Source: Pleurostoma richardsiae
Taxonomy: Eukaryota; Ascomycota; Sordariomycetes; Calosphaeriales; Pleurostomataceae
DNA length: 64,000 nt
Direction: 5' to 3'
NCBI GenBank assembly: GCA_030052745.1
Contig: JANBVO010000044.1
Coordinates: 124,001 to 188,000 of the forward strand
The notes under the pieces are model-generated. The model saw only the letters and a program-made list of their open reading frames with translations. It had not been told where the DNA came from and ran no database searches. The position numbers and the translations under genes are program-made. Shown here piece after piece: positions 28,707-41,236 of the stretch; position 1 is the first letter of the stretch; every line of letters starts with the position of its first letter.

Positions 28707-30938
28707 TCAGTTGCTCCTCTGCATAAGCGCCGATATGAGCGATTGCCTCTTAAAACGCGCCAGCATGATCGGCATGGAAGGCTGCCTGAAGTCATACTAC
28801 ACACACAGACATTAGCACCCTCCTCTCTCATCGCGAACGCCGCCTACACGGCGCCAGGAGCACGTAGAACTCACCCCAGCAAGGACGGTCGCCATCCCGA
28901 TCCCCAGCTCCCCCGCGATGTGATTCAGCGCCGCCCTCAGGAACCCCCTCTGCTCCTCGGTCGCGAAGTCCGAGCTCGCGGCCGTGAACACCGGCCACAG
29001 CATGAACATGCCCGCCGTGCACCGCGGCAGCGCCATGCCCGCGCCGTCCGCCCCGCCGCCCGGGACCGCCTCCGCCCCGCCGTCCTCGCCGCGCCGCACC
29101 TTGCCGAAGGCGTACGGCACGCTGGCCACCACCTCGGCGATCAGCGCCGAGCACAGGCCCCGCGCCAGCGCGTGCTCCGCCGTCGAGCGGTAGTCGGGGG
29201 GCTGCGGGCCGCGCAGCAGGTCCACGCACCGCAGCGCGATGCTGCGGCAGTAGATGCGCGCCGAGCGCGCCATGTTGAGCACGTAGCAGACGAACAGGTC
29301 CGTGTACGTGTCCACGCGCGGCGCCGGCCGGCCGCCACTGCCGCTGCCCTGGCTGCCGCTGCCGCTGCTGCTGCTACTGCTTGTGCTGCCGGCGGGGGAC
29401 GAGGGCGGGCCGGGCCAGCGGCTCTTGATGGGCCGCCAGGCGGGCGGAAGAGTGCTGGCCCAGATGGCGTACTCGGCCTCCAAGGCATCGGCGCGGCGCA
29501 GCAGAGCGGTGATGTTGTCCGGGGTGGGCAACCTGGTGGCGGCGGCCCCGATGGTGCGCTCGGTGGCGACGCGGAGGTCGGCGATCTTGAGCGAGAGCTC
29601 GCCGTACCGCTTCTGGACGGGGTCCTGGTCCAGCTCGTCCGTCAGCTGGTAGAGCTGCGGGTCGAACGGGATGGAGTACGCCATCGCGCGGGATGTCTGC
29701 TCGACCACGTCAGGAGAGCTCAATTGCAGGGGGGTTGCAGGGGATGAAGGAGGCCCCCAAGGGAGGACGTACAAGTAACGACCGGGTGATGACGAAGATG
29801 CGCCGGCCGACGGGGGACCGGAACTGGGCCTTGCCGCGGGCCTTGACCAGCGCCCAGGCGCCGTCGAGGTGCGAGCCCCAGGCCTCCGGCTTCTGGAGGG
29901 ACGGCCGCGTAGGTCTTATTTGCTGCAGGAGCCAAGTCAGCATTATGGACGCGTGCGGCGGTGTGAGTAGCGAATTCCATCTGCGTCCCCCTCGGGCAAA
30001 ATTACCTCGAAAACGCAGAGCAGCGCCACGGACGCGAGCGTCGAGTTGTCCCGCGCCCTCCCGGGATCCCCGATCGCCCGCTGCGTCGCCTCCAGGGCCT
30101 TGCCGTACATGTCCTCCGCCTTGACCAGCATGTCCTTGACCCGCCGCTGCGTCCCGAACGCCGCCAGCGCCGCGGCCGAGAAGGCCAGCGGCAGCGGCGA
30201 CCCCTTGGGTTGGTTCGGCAGCAGCGGCAGCAGGAAGTCGAGGTACCCCTGCTCCTGGCCCGACTGCGAGTTCAGCACGAAGTACGAGAAGAAGAAGTTG
30301 AAGACCTGCTCGCCCACCGGCGTGCCCGGGCACGGCCGGAGAGTACCGCCCGTCACCAGCCCCGGCGGCAGCGGCGGTTGTTGCTGCTGCTGGCGCAGCT
30401 GCCGGCTCCGGGCGCTCGGCTCCGCATTGTCGGACGAGGGCCCCGCGGCGCTTGATGACGAGGAGGAAGACGCGGAGGAGGAGGCTAGGGAGCGCCTCGA
30501 GGACGCCGAGCCCTGGGAGGTGTGCCTGGACGCGACGACGGCGCCGGCCGCGGCGGCAGCACCACCACCCTTGGAGCCTCCCGCTCCTCCCTGGTCATTG
30601 GCGGCGAAGCGCGACGAGTATTTCTGAGTCTGATCGACGATTCTAAGCGCGGTGAGGTCCCGGTAGCCGGGGCATTCGATGCCTCGGTTTCGACACTTGC
30701 GGCACTGGGGCTTCGTCTCGTCGCACTGCGGGAAAGGGGGGTCTCAGGGTCAGCAGCCATTCAGCACTCTCTCTCTCTTCAAAGGGGGCCCGATTAAAAT
30801 AACAACAACGAAAAAGGACCGTCAGACGGCAGCGATCTTGCATAGGGATGATGTGGGTGGCTTTCTGATGTTACTGACCTTCATGCGGCGGGCGCGACAG
30901 GCGTGGCAGCCGGGCGAGGGCTTCCCGGTGTTGACCAT
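28707..30938 (-). CDS. Zn2Cys6 transcription factor (C6 regulator with fungal TF domain)
   Basis: A nuclear regulator of unknown target. Five exons on the minus strand (30879-30938, 30006-30725, 29773-29922, 28875-29696, 28707-28796), all in phase 0, give 613 residues. The zinc cluster is at the very N-terminus and split by intron 1: C11, C14, C21, C28, C31, C38 (GCHACRARRMK then CDETKPQCRKCRNRGIECPG). This PGCHACRxRRxKCDE style is typical of Upc2/moc3-like fungal regulators. A Ser/Ala/Gln-rich linker (about 65-140) precedes the helical effector region (VFNFFFSYFVLNSQ, LASVALLCVFE, TDLFVCYVLNMARSARIYCR). Another low-complexity Ser/Gly insert follows VDT. The short last exon ends in LISALMQRSN. 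No clustered pathway genes lie beside it. Confidence 0.88.
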
Positions 30939-32188
30939 TGTTGGTGCGCGTTTTCGTGTCGGTCTCCGCTTCGCAGTCTCCTCTCGACGGTCGATGGATT
31001 GCCGGTTCTGGAAACCGATGCGATGAGGTGGAGGCGGGGACTGGCGCCATTAAGGGGAGAGGGTGTCCGTGTCACGGCGCCAAGCTCTGCTCCTTTTCTC
31101 TGTAGTCTGGACTCTGTATGGCTCGAGCATCCGCAGTGTCAGAGGCCCATCGAGAACTGCTGCTCAGCAAACAGCGCGAGGGTCGCTCAAGATATCAGGA
31201 GTCGCAATTGGCAGACGGCCAGGACACTTGGGCCATACATAGCACGCCGGAGGCAGGCCGAGGGCGCACGCAATGGGGAATGGGCGGCGTCAAGCATTCA
31301 GGTTGCCCTGGGCTCGATGGGCACATTGGTGCGCACCAAGCGCCAACAGCACTCAGAAATCCGAGCCGCTGCAGAAAGTGTCCCGGTCTAGCCAAGCGGG
31401 ACGCCTGCCCCGAGCCAGTCGGCTTGCATGCACCGTGAGCTTATCAGGCGCCACGTCCTCACTAAAGCGAGAGGAGTCTAGGACGGGTGACAGCATCACC
31501 CAGGCTACTGAAGGCTATTGTTATGCAGGCGATATCTCGTGCCGATTCCCAGCCGTCTATGGAGCAGCTTACGGGCAGGTCTCGGCGCGACCAGTCGGCT
31601 GCATCCAGCCGGCGGGGAAGGACTCGGGCCGGCTAGGGATCCTAGTTGAGCATCGGCACGCCTGAAGAAGTCAGTGTTCCCGAGAGCCTCCCTCCCCTCC
31701 CGTAGCAGCGAGTTCCGCAAACCAGAAAGAGGTGCCGAGCCTCGTGTGCCCTCCCAATGCAGTTACAGCTCCGCTGAGCGGGCGCTTCGACGTGCAATCC
31801 GTACTTCCGATGAACACAGGCTCCCGAGAGCTGCAGAGGAAATCATAGCGAGATATGGCGAAAAGAGAAGTGGCGGTAGTCAGTATTTTTACGCCGTTTA
31901 GAATTTCCATTAATACCGTCTATACTCGAACCGCTATCACACTTTCAATCCCTGTGTACAAGTTATCCCCAGTCTCCCAGGACCAAAGAGAAGAACATAC
32001 AGGAGCTCATCAGATTGTTAACAAGTCCCTTCTCCCAATGCAAGAAGAGACAACAAGCAAAAGGTGGTATATATGCTTTCGCCAAACCAGAAAGAAGAAA
32101 GCCGTGACATTATGGAGTACGAACAAGAGAGCTGCTCAGCAACCAGAGAAGACAAGTAACGAGAAAAGGAGGAGAACCATCATCATCA
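30939..32188. other. Intergenic region between the C6 regulator and the giant gene
   Basis: About 1.25 kb: promoter of the regulator and 3' flank of the giant gene. No motif-bearing frame found. Confidence 0.4.
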
Positions 32189-35100
32189 TCAACCACCGCC
32201 AACGAACTCATTCTGCCTCAGGAATGTCCTCGCCACCTCGTCCCCGCCCCTCTCCGCCGCCTCCATCCAGTGCACGGCGACGCACATCAGCGCCGGGTCG
32301 TTCCGCGGATCCCCTCCAGCCCCGGGGCCGGCGCCTTTCCCGCCCGCCGCGCCCGCGCCGCCCGCCACACCGCCGGCGCCGCCAGACCTGCCTCCTGCTC
32401 CAGCTGCGCCGCCGCCGCCTCCCGCCGCCATCCCTCTCTCGTGATAAGCGCCATGGTGCCGTCCCGCCGCGCTTCCCGCCGTGCTCGAGCCACCGCCGTA
32501 CTTCTCCATGACGGCCTGCTTGAAAACTTCCCGCGGCCGAGACAGCGGCAGTGTTGTGCGCTCGACAAGCTCCGGGTTGGCGAGGTAAAAAAGAGCCAGC
32601 TCACGCTGTGAGGTGGGGTCGCCCTCCTTCGCAGTGATGGTCAACATGCGCGCCGCGTCGGCGAAGGTGTACGCGGTGGTCGGAGGTGGTGGTGTCGGCG
32701 GCCCCTGGGAATTGACTGCTCCCTGGCCGGAGGCATCTCGCGCACTATGTCTCGACTCTGTGATGCTGATACCGGAGTTGCTGTCCGCGTCGGTCGAGGG
32801 AGCTCTGCTCGCCGCGGGCGCGCTCGCCTTCCTTGTCTGCGTGTGGACGCCGACAACTTCATCAGCCACTTCGACCATTGTGCGGCATACCTCCTGCTTC
32901 AGGCTGAGCGCAGCGAGGCCACAATCCCAAAAGGCCTTTCCACGCTCGGTCCTGTCTAAGAGAGATGCCGGGACAAAGCTTGCGATGAACTGCAGGTCTC
33001 GGAACAGCGTCTTGGGCCGCATGGCCGGGTCCCGGAATAAGGACTGGAGCACGTCGGCGACCGCATCGGTGTTGGCTGCAGAGGAACTGCCACCGACGAT
33101 CGACTTGGTGTCTGGGTTGGCTCCACCACCTGAAAACCGGGGGCTCTGGCCCGAGGGTGACTGCAGCGAATGGGAACGCCGTTCCTTGACGTTGTCAATG
33201 GCCTCGTCCAAGAGTTTCGCACGCTTTGGTGTGCTACTGCTCCCTTCTAATCCTGTGTTAGAAGACCGCGCCGACAAACCAAGTCGGTGTCGCGACCCTC
33301 TAGACGACAAAGAAGCCATGATAAGATGCTGCAGCTCGAAGAGGGCGTTGAGCTTCATGTACGGATTGGGATGCACGCAGAACATCCTCAGCAGACGCTG
33401 GTACGCCTTCGTGAACGGAAATTCCGGAGTCGAGTCGCGTCTGACTGTCGTATTACTTCGAGCCGAGATGGTGTCGCTTGTAGCGGAGCTCTCATTACCG
33501 CCAACTCGCGGTACCTCGAGAGTACTTGGTGCAGGGGCCTGTCTCTCAGAGCCGTTAAGTGACTCAGTACCACCTCCAGTGCCGCGAAGATCACCGGAGC
33601 TCTTCTTCTTCGCGATGACTCGCTGCTTCGCATCCTTCTCAACGATCCGTTGCTGCGTATCCTTTTTGGTTACCCTGGTCTTCTTCGCCCTCAGGGCTTG
33701 CCGTGCCTTCCGCTCGGCGGCCTGTCGCCGATCGATGCACTCCTGACCCAGACTGTCGAACCAGCCATCCGTCTCGGACCCACGAGCGAAAACGAGATTA
33801 CCCAGGTCACTGAGAAGAAGACTAGTCAAGGACTGCCTAAGTTCGTCAAGGAACTTTCCCTTCTCTTCGGCCAGACGCTGCTGATATACAGTCTCATTAA
33901 CGGACGAGGCAGCAGTTCCGGGACGCCCAGTAGAGTAGTGAGATTGAGATGGTATCTGACCGTGGACTGAGAATGGTGCACTCAAGTTCGTGATGCTCGT
34001 CGTCGGGCTGTGTGCCCTTGACGTTGGAGAGCTCGGGGACGTGCTAGCTCTGAATGGTGACCAGTAAGTTGTTGCAGTATCAATCGTTGGGGCCGGAGAT
34101 GAGACACCGCCCACGTACTCCGCCCCATCAAGAATGTCGCTCAGGGCCGTGCTCGCCCGCGAGAAGCTGAATCGCTGGGAGTCGAAGCTGTGCGAGCTGG
34201 AATTATGAGCAGTGATTGCCCTCAGATCTCGCACTACTGAGCCCGGCCGCGATGACGCCGGCGTGAAACGTCTCTCCGGGTCGCTGATGATGCTAGAAGT
34301 GTCGTCGATTACGAAGTGCGCGCTGTCCCGGTCTCTCCGGCCGCCTTCAAACTGTCTCCTGTCACGGAAGTAGAGTTCGCTGCTCCAGAGGACAGGCCCG
34401 TCCAGCATGTTGTCGGCAACAAGCTTCCCAATGCAGGCTTCAATCTCGCAACAGAATCTGTGTATGCGTTCTTCGCCCCTGCAGAAGTTCTCGATTCCGT
34501 AATCATGCAGCCATCGAGACGTCTTCTCCGCTTGATCGTCCGAGAGTTTGTTGGGGCCGCCCTGGTCCTCGCTTGCCGCAAGCAGATCCACGATCTGGCT
34601 TTCAGTCCGATACAGGTAGTTGGCTGATGGTCCACGCGCGAGGTGCGCACGCACGCGCTGGTACTTACTCCATTTCTGCGGCATACCCATTGTCTTGAGT
34701 GCGACGGCAATATTACGGGAGTATTCGTAGGGAGCGGAGTTGCGAACATCCGTGACATACCACATCTTGTCTCTGAGAGCCCGCAGGCGGCGCATCATCG
34801 AGTCAAGGAGACCCTCAGCCCTTTCCTGTGACTGCTTCAACCAGACAAGCCAGGCGTCGTACTCCTCTATTGCGGAGGCGGACCGGCGGATGGAGTCGCG
34901 CGGGCCACGACTGAAAATGTTAAGCAGCGTTGCGAAGCCATGAGCTCGAAGTGATGGTGAAGAAAGAGCATTCAGTTGCTGGACCGTCCTCCAATAAAGG
35001 TGGGCAGAAACGAAGTCTGACTGGGCGCGGGACTGTGATGAGGCCGCAGTGAGCATCGCGACGAGTACGGGCGTCGGTTCGGGTTGTGGCCCATCGGTCT

Positions 35101-37926
35101 CTTTGCCCTTTGCACTCTGTGGAGATGATGCGCCATCGGTATCGTCGGGCTGTTTTTTGGTCTGTTCGGCGTCCTTATGCCGATAGGGGTTCCGGCTCTG
35201 TAGCGTCTTCTCTGTAGTGATCACCTTGTTCTTCGAACGGTACTTCTTCAGGCTCGACGCTCTATTGCTGAAGGTCTGCTTCGGCCCGCCCGGCTCAATA
35301 CTCCTCGGTATTTCGAACTCCTCGACGAGCTTCAAGATTGAATCTCGCAGCTGATGATAATCCTTGTCCAGTTCTGGCCGCTCCTCTTCCGGCTCCTCTT
35401 CATCGGTTTCGTTGAGTGACGACGAATTCTCCTCTTCGGGGTCGTCATCGGGATCGAAAGTCATCTGAGTCGACAACGAATTTCCATCGGCAGAAATGAA
35501 CAAGACTGCCCATCTTTCTGCACATGGATGACACGTGCCACGGACAGCTTCAGGACCAAGTGTCTGAGTCATCTCGTGTATAGCAAGGCGTAAACGGTAC
35601 CCGTCGTCTTCGTAGTTGCTGGCTCGACCCTGGCTGACGTCTTCACCGATAGGGGGCGAATGTCGAGATGTAGCCCCTGAGCTCTGCTGCTCAAGCAAGG
35701 GCTCGCGTGACGTTGTCGTGTCGCTCAGAGTGGAAGAGAAGCTTGTGCTGACAACAGAAGCTGTGTCATAATTGCTTGGTGCGACAACTGAAATTGGCTG
35801 CGAGGCGGCAGACATGCCAGAGATAGACATGGCTCCCGAACGCTGGCTGCTAGAGTGGGCCGATAAAGGTCGCTTCTCCGGGAACAGAGCGTTCACCATC
35901 GTGACAAGGTCTGCGGGACTGACAACCAGGTATGGATGCACCTCGGCAGTTTCCCTCAAGGACGTGATGGAGCGAGCAGGCAAAAGCCTGTGCCGGGGCT
36001 TAGACGACCTTGAGCTCTTGAAGCGGGCAAGGATGCTTTCGATATGGGTCTTGACTTTGGGTGGCGTGGACACAGGCTCCTTGCTGTAGAGCATGTCGAT
36101 GGCCAAACTGCTGGCCTTCATGGCAACCTGTTTGAGGATCTTTTGTCGTCCGTATTCCGTGATGTGGTACTCTGTCATCATGCCATGGCTTTCAGGGTGG
36201 ATGATGACGCCAACCAGCCAGACTGAGAAGAGCCATTTGTACACAAACCACTTTCGGGTGCTATCCACATATCTGTGCTCAAGTCTCTTCAGAATGTGGT
36301 TGCCAAGCTCGATGAGGCCTTCAGGGATTCCTGTAGCATCTTCGTCATCAATGGTGTCGAAGAGCTCCTCGATAGCCCGCTCATAGAACTCTTCCGCGGC
36401 GATCTGGTCTTTGGCCGTCCAGTCAGAGATATTGAATCGCGTGCCGTGCTGGTCCTCGGCACGATCAAGCAGAAAGGCACCATCTTCGAGGATTTTCATC
36501 AAGTACCATTCCATATTGGTGCGGCCTGACCAGTCACGCATGGCGGCCCAGACATTCAGCACGGAAATAAGGATAGGCTCGACTGGAACAGCTTCGTGGC
36601 CCGACTTTGCAGAGCCGGCGTCACTGATCATGCGGGCACATGCAGTGGCCCAAATGTCAGTTCTGCGCTTGTCCTCCGCACTGTCTGGACCCGCGGAGTT
36701 AGCGAAGCATGTGTGGATAAGGGCGGACAATGGGTCATGTCTCTGGAATGAGAGCAAGCGCTCCACAGGATTCTGGACAGAGGCTGAGTTGCGGTTACTC
36801 GAGGCTCCACCGCGGCCAGAGGCTCGACTATAGTACGGCAGCACAGACTCGACGGGTTCTAGGCCTTGGTGATAGCTCGTGATAGCAGCACGTTCCGAGG
36901 CGGTCAAGGAGCAAAGACGGGTAGCCAGATATTCTGGGTTGTTCCTAATCTGGGTCAAGAAACCGAGGAAAGTATCCCGAGCAGAGGCAGATATGTCGTT
37001 GAGGAAAGGACTGAGGGAGCCAACGATGGGACTGGACCCTGCGACCGACCCGGTTGGGGTGTCCAGGCTCTCCGATGACATGGCGCCAGGCGACCGCAAG
37101 GGATCGATTTCTGGCTCCAGCAAGGCATACCTTCTCATCTCATCACAGCTCTTGCGGACATCCTGGAGAGCGCCGTAGAGGCTGGCAAAGGTCTTCTTGT
37201 CGTCTCCCCGGAAACTCTCGGCCAGGTTCCGGTGCGCGATCTCGCCGCATCGCGTAAAGCGAACAGAAAGGGCAGTTGAAACCAAGCTTCGCTGCAAACG
37301 TATCCTCGTGTTTGCGCGCTTGCGCTCTTGATATCTGGACAAGCGCACAAGATGGGCTAATTCCTCCAACGTGGTACTCTCGATCTCCTCCTCCAGCTGG
37401 AGATGCGGGTTCGTATAGAGGGAAGCATCTTGTATTAGAGGCCCGTGGACGAACAAAGGCTTTGAGGGCAGAGGCGACGAGCGTCCGCCATCTTCTATGG
37501 ACACGGAAGATTCAGGCAGCTTCTGGGGTGTTGAGACCAGAGGCGGGGTTGACTGAGCTATCACCGGCTTACGGCTGGAGATTTGACTCGGCGTCTGCTG
37601 GGTAGAGGCTCGCCTGGGACTATCCTCACTGGAGCGCATAGAGATGCGTCCTGTATTCGCAAAGGCAGGTTCACGGTCTCGGCCAGGACGGGGAGAGGAG
37701 GGGCGGCGCGAAGGCCTCGACTTCTCGGCATGGCTCTCAACATGAGTCTCGGGAGGAGGGGTCGGGGACTTCAAGGGCTTCGTGACAATGGGAGATGTAA
37801 CTGCCAGAAAACTTCTCATTAGATGACAAAAGCCAGGAACTCGAGAGGAAACAGTGTCATCAACGCACAGTCTGAAGAACGATGGATGCGGACAGGCGAC
37901 GAGAGGGACCGTTGCATAGGAATCAT
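32189..37926 (-). CDS. Giant conserved fungal protein (~1889 aa), Sel1-like C-terminus
   Basis: Function unknown. Exon 1 (37869-37926) gives MIPMQRSLSSPVRIHRSSD and joins, through a GTGCGT donor and GGCAG acceptor, to one 5.6-kb exon (32189-37800) beginning FTSPIVTKPLKSPTPPP. The reading frame is 1889 residues. Long Ser-rich disordered stretches separate helical blocks: ERAIEELFDTIDDEDATGIP with RKWFVYKWLFSVWLVGVIIH (about 510-580), a block from VAMLTAASSQSRAQSDFVSA to SSELYFRDRRQF (about 960-1200), and a Lys/Arg-rich coiled coil (ERKARQALRAKKTRVTKKD). The C-terminus resembles Sel1-like repeats (EGDPTSQRELALFYLANPE; DPALMCVAVHWMEAAERGGD), split by a Gly/Ala-rich insert. No membrane segment. 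It may be a scaffold. The 5' exon is the least certain part. Confidence 0.82.
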
Positions 37927-40900
37927 AGCAGGCCCATGGAAAAAGAGGAGTCGATGATCGCAGTCGCCCAGACACTGTCAGCAAGAGAAGCTGACGGTGA
38001 CGGAAGCGAGCGCTCGACTCTTGCTCTGCTAAACGTCAACACGGTCTATCGTGCCGTCTCAATGATCAACGGCGACGATAAGCGGGGGGAGCGTCGACTT
38101 TGAGCTCAGAGACTGCTGGCGTGGATCTCGCGGGCACGTTCGCTTAGGATGGTCGCTGGAGGCATGGAGAGAAGCCTAGAGACTGGAGAGCTTGAGATCT
38201 AAATGAGAGGACGGTATCACAAGAAATGCATCGCAGAAAGGAGGGAAGGTTGGAGCTGGTGCGTCTCGTCGTCGTGCTCAGGAATCAGATAGAGCTTCGA
38301 AAGGGCTGCAACGAACAGCGCGTCTCGCTTCTTCGCGACAAGATGAAGGCGTAACAAGAGTGCAGCCTTGACGGTTGGCAAAAAAACAACAGCACGGCGC
38401 GACACTCGGAGGGACCTTCGCAACAGCAGCACAGTCGCCTGGGGACTTATGTGGTGGTGGCACGGAGAGTTGAGGTCGGAGGTCGGGCTGGGAACCCTTT
38501 GTAAGGCAACGGCTGGGAAGGTTGGCGGCGGCGGCGGCGGGCGGGAGACAAGGTGGCAGCGTGGGGTAGCGACGGCAGGATGCGCCAGTCTGCTTCGGAG
38601 CTACGCAGTGGACGGCAGCGGGAAGAGCCACACCTTTTTCCTCTTCCTCTTCCTCTTCCCTCTCTCTTCCCTCTCTCTCTCTCTCTTGCGTGCCACTTCA
38701 CTTGTTACTCACACAGACACACACACTCTCTCCCTCCCTCCCTCCCTCAGTCCGGAGTACATCTGCCGAACACCTCCGTGGCGTCTTCTTCTTACGCGGG
38801 CAGTCTTGAACCTGACGGCCTGAACGGGATCCACACGTTCAGAGAAGCTCCGTATCTCAGACAAGCGAGGCGCGATCTGATATTATTCGGCTAGAATTAA
38901 TTGCAGGGTATCCATCTGAAGTTTCGTCCCACTGCTTGCTTGCTTTCTTTCCTCCCCTGCAACAGATGGAAGTACCTCCATAGAGTAGATGAGGCTCCCA
39001 TTCCTCTTCGCAGCGTCTTCTTGTTCGTGTGTGAAGTCTGGCTTTCGACGCTGTCGCCAGCCATGGTCCTCGAGAACGACTTTCGGGCTCCCATGACCTC
39101 CTCGGGCTGTGCTGTTCCTGCGTTGAAGAGCACGACGGCGAGAACAACACGCAGATGGCTTGCCTGTCAAGCCTGTCTAGACACAGAGGGACCAAGATAT
39201 CAAGCGCCCCAAGACAGCGCGAACAAGAATCCATGCATCCTTGGCGATCGTGGCACCTCTTTCTGGACTTTTTCGCCTCCCGTAGTGGGTAACCGGCCAG
39301 TATCAGTCACTCGCTGACGGACTGACGGACTGACTGACTGACTGACCTGGCTGTGCATTGCATCGCATCGCGTCGACTCGTTCATTGCCGCATTGCTCGT
39401 GCTCATGCCTCCTCTCCTGCAGCCAGCCAGGCCAGGCCAGCTCATCTGTCGCTGCGTTCCCGGCCTGTCATCTCCAGCCTGCGATGCTACTCGTCCTCCT
39501 CCCATCCTAGTCCCGTCCCCCCAGCCCCTCCCTCTGCTCTCGTGGAAGTCCCCGATTGGCTCCCGGCCCCACGCGGCCGGCCACCGTCCCGGTCGGTGCC
39601 AACGCATCGCAGCGTCCAATCACCGCCTGCCAGCCACCCACCATCACCACCACCACCACCATCTCTTCTCCCAGGTGCTCTGCGAGAAACAAGAGGACAC
39701 GCAGATGCTGCCGGCCTGAAGAGGAGTCATCGGCACTGTCCAATGTGCTTCCCCAGCCGCCCGCCCCCTCTCAATCGCCTTGCTGGAGGCAAACCGTCTT
39801 CAGCCACTGGCACTCTTCTTCCCTGATATACCATCCCCTGGAACCCCCCGGGGTCTGACCCAATGGAGCTGGCCCCGAAAAGCGACATGTGGACGGAGTA
39901 AGCCCAAACGTGGCAGCCAGGACGGGTGGCCCTCGTAGCTTCCCGACACCTAACCCATCCAACCCTTTCAGCCAGCAACAGATCGCCGGGCCTGCACGTC
40001 AGACGCGACACGCGGTGATCCGCGCGACCTGAACCTTGGAAGGGGGCCGCCTGAAGGGAGCTCTTCTCTTTTCGTGTCTCTGCAGCTTGCCTTATGACCC
40101 AATGTCTCATTCCTTCCCCACCGTCGTATCATGATGCATCCAGGCGTCAGACACGCGCTGACTTTCCCAGACCGGCGCAACCCCTAGGCCTGCGCTGGCC
40201 GTGTGCGTGTGTGTAGTCTCCTGCTGGTCGTACCTGAGCAATCTCGTACCGTGCTGCACTACAACCTCAGCCGCAAGAGCGTGGAGTAGCCACCAGGTCC
40301 CAGGACAGGGACAGGTCTGCCACGTCGCCTCGTCCTTGCGCCGCCTGCAGCGTGGAGGGAGGGAGCCCGGGAAAGCTCGGAATGCCGTGTCAGGCTTGAT
40401 CGTCGTCCCCGAAGAGACAGATGAGCCTTAGGATGATGGCACTGGTTCTTCGACCGTTGCAGCAGAGCTGAAATGACCGTAGCCGACGTCTAGGGCATCG
40501 ACGTCTCAACCGGAGCCCTGTTATCATTGGCCACGTGCGGTGAATCGAGGTGCGTGAACGCATCGTACACGAGCTTTAGAAGGAGGCTGCTAGTACCTTG
40601 GGAAGCCCGACGAGGCAGCGGAGCCGCATTGACAACCAACCATGCATGTACAGACACCTCAACCCAACAAGCGAGACATGAGTATGCATACATACACTCT
40701 GTACAACATGCACTACAGAGAGGGGGACACGACACGATCAGAAGACAGTCCCATTCAGACATTAGATCCCGTAATCCATCCATCCACCTCATGCTTTTTG
40801 TAAAACCCATCCTCGAACCCGTCCCTGACCCTCCTCTTGAGTGGAGAGATGGAGACAGGTCATCCAATTCGAACGTTGCCAACCACCTTCATTGTAGAGT

Positions 40901-41236
40901 ACATGTTCCCGGCCGAAAGTTAGGTCGGGTATCCCGTACCTCTATGTGACGTATCATGCCAAACGCCCCCGAAGACCGTTAATGCAATGCAGAAGAAAGA
41001 AGAAAAGAGTATTTCACATCGTCCACTCGTGCATCATGCCCAGACCGGGGCAGTTTGTGACCAGGCCGCATTTCAGGCCGCATACAAACACCGTCGGCTG
41101 CTAGGCCCCATCCTGTTCCCATTGCATAGACCCATGTCCTGGGCACAGACATACCCAGCCCCAAACATTTGTAACGTAGGCAGGCTTGCAGCGGGGCGAT
41201 CAGAGCCGGTGACAACAGTCTACTGTGTGACCGACC
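37927..41236. other. Long intergenic region with pyrimidine tracts and simple repeats
   Basis: About 3.3 kb upstream of the giant gene and downstream of hapX. It contains long CT-rich tracts (38635-38700 and 38726-38760), a GACT/GACG tetranucleotide run (39307-39348) and a CAC run (39640-39662). Open frames are low-complexity and shadow-like. It may hold long 5' leaders or non-coding transcripts; I see no gene. Confidence 0.4.

Noticed and set aside
28683-29747. 354-codon + strand frame rich in Arg/Ala/Pro
   Set aside because: Antisense of the C6 regulator's exons in GC-rich DNA; no motif.
32613-33746. 377-codon + strand frame
   Set aside because: Antisense of the giant gene, which is intact on the other strand.
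38635-38760. CT-rich tracts taken as the leader of a + strand gene
   Set aside because: No + strand coding frame follows; they remain unassigned.
39307-39348. GACT/GACG repeat considered as an array
   Set aside because: A simple tetranucleotide run without spacers; CRISPR is not expected in a fungus.
39353-39826. 157-codon + strand frame in the long intergenic region
   Set aside because: Ser/Pro/Arg low-complexity composition, open in several frames, no motif.
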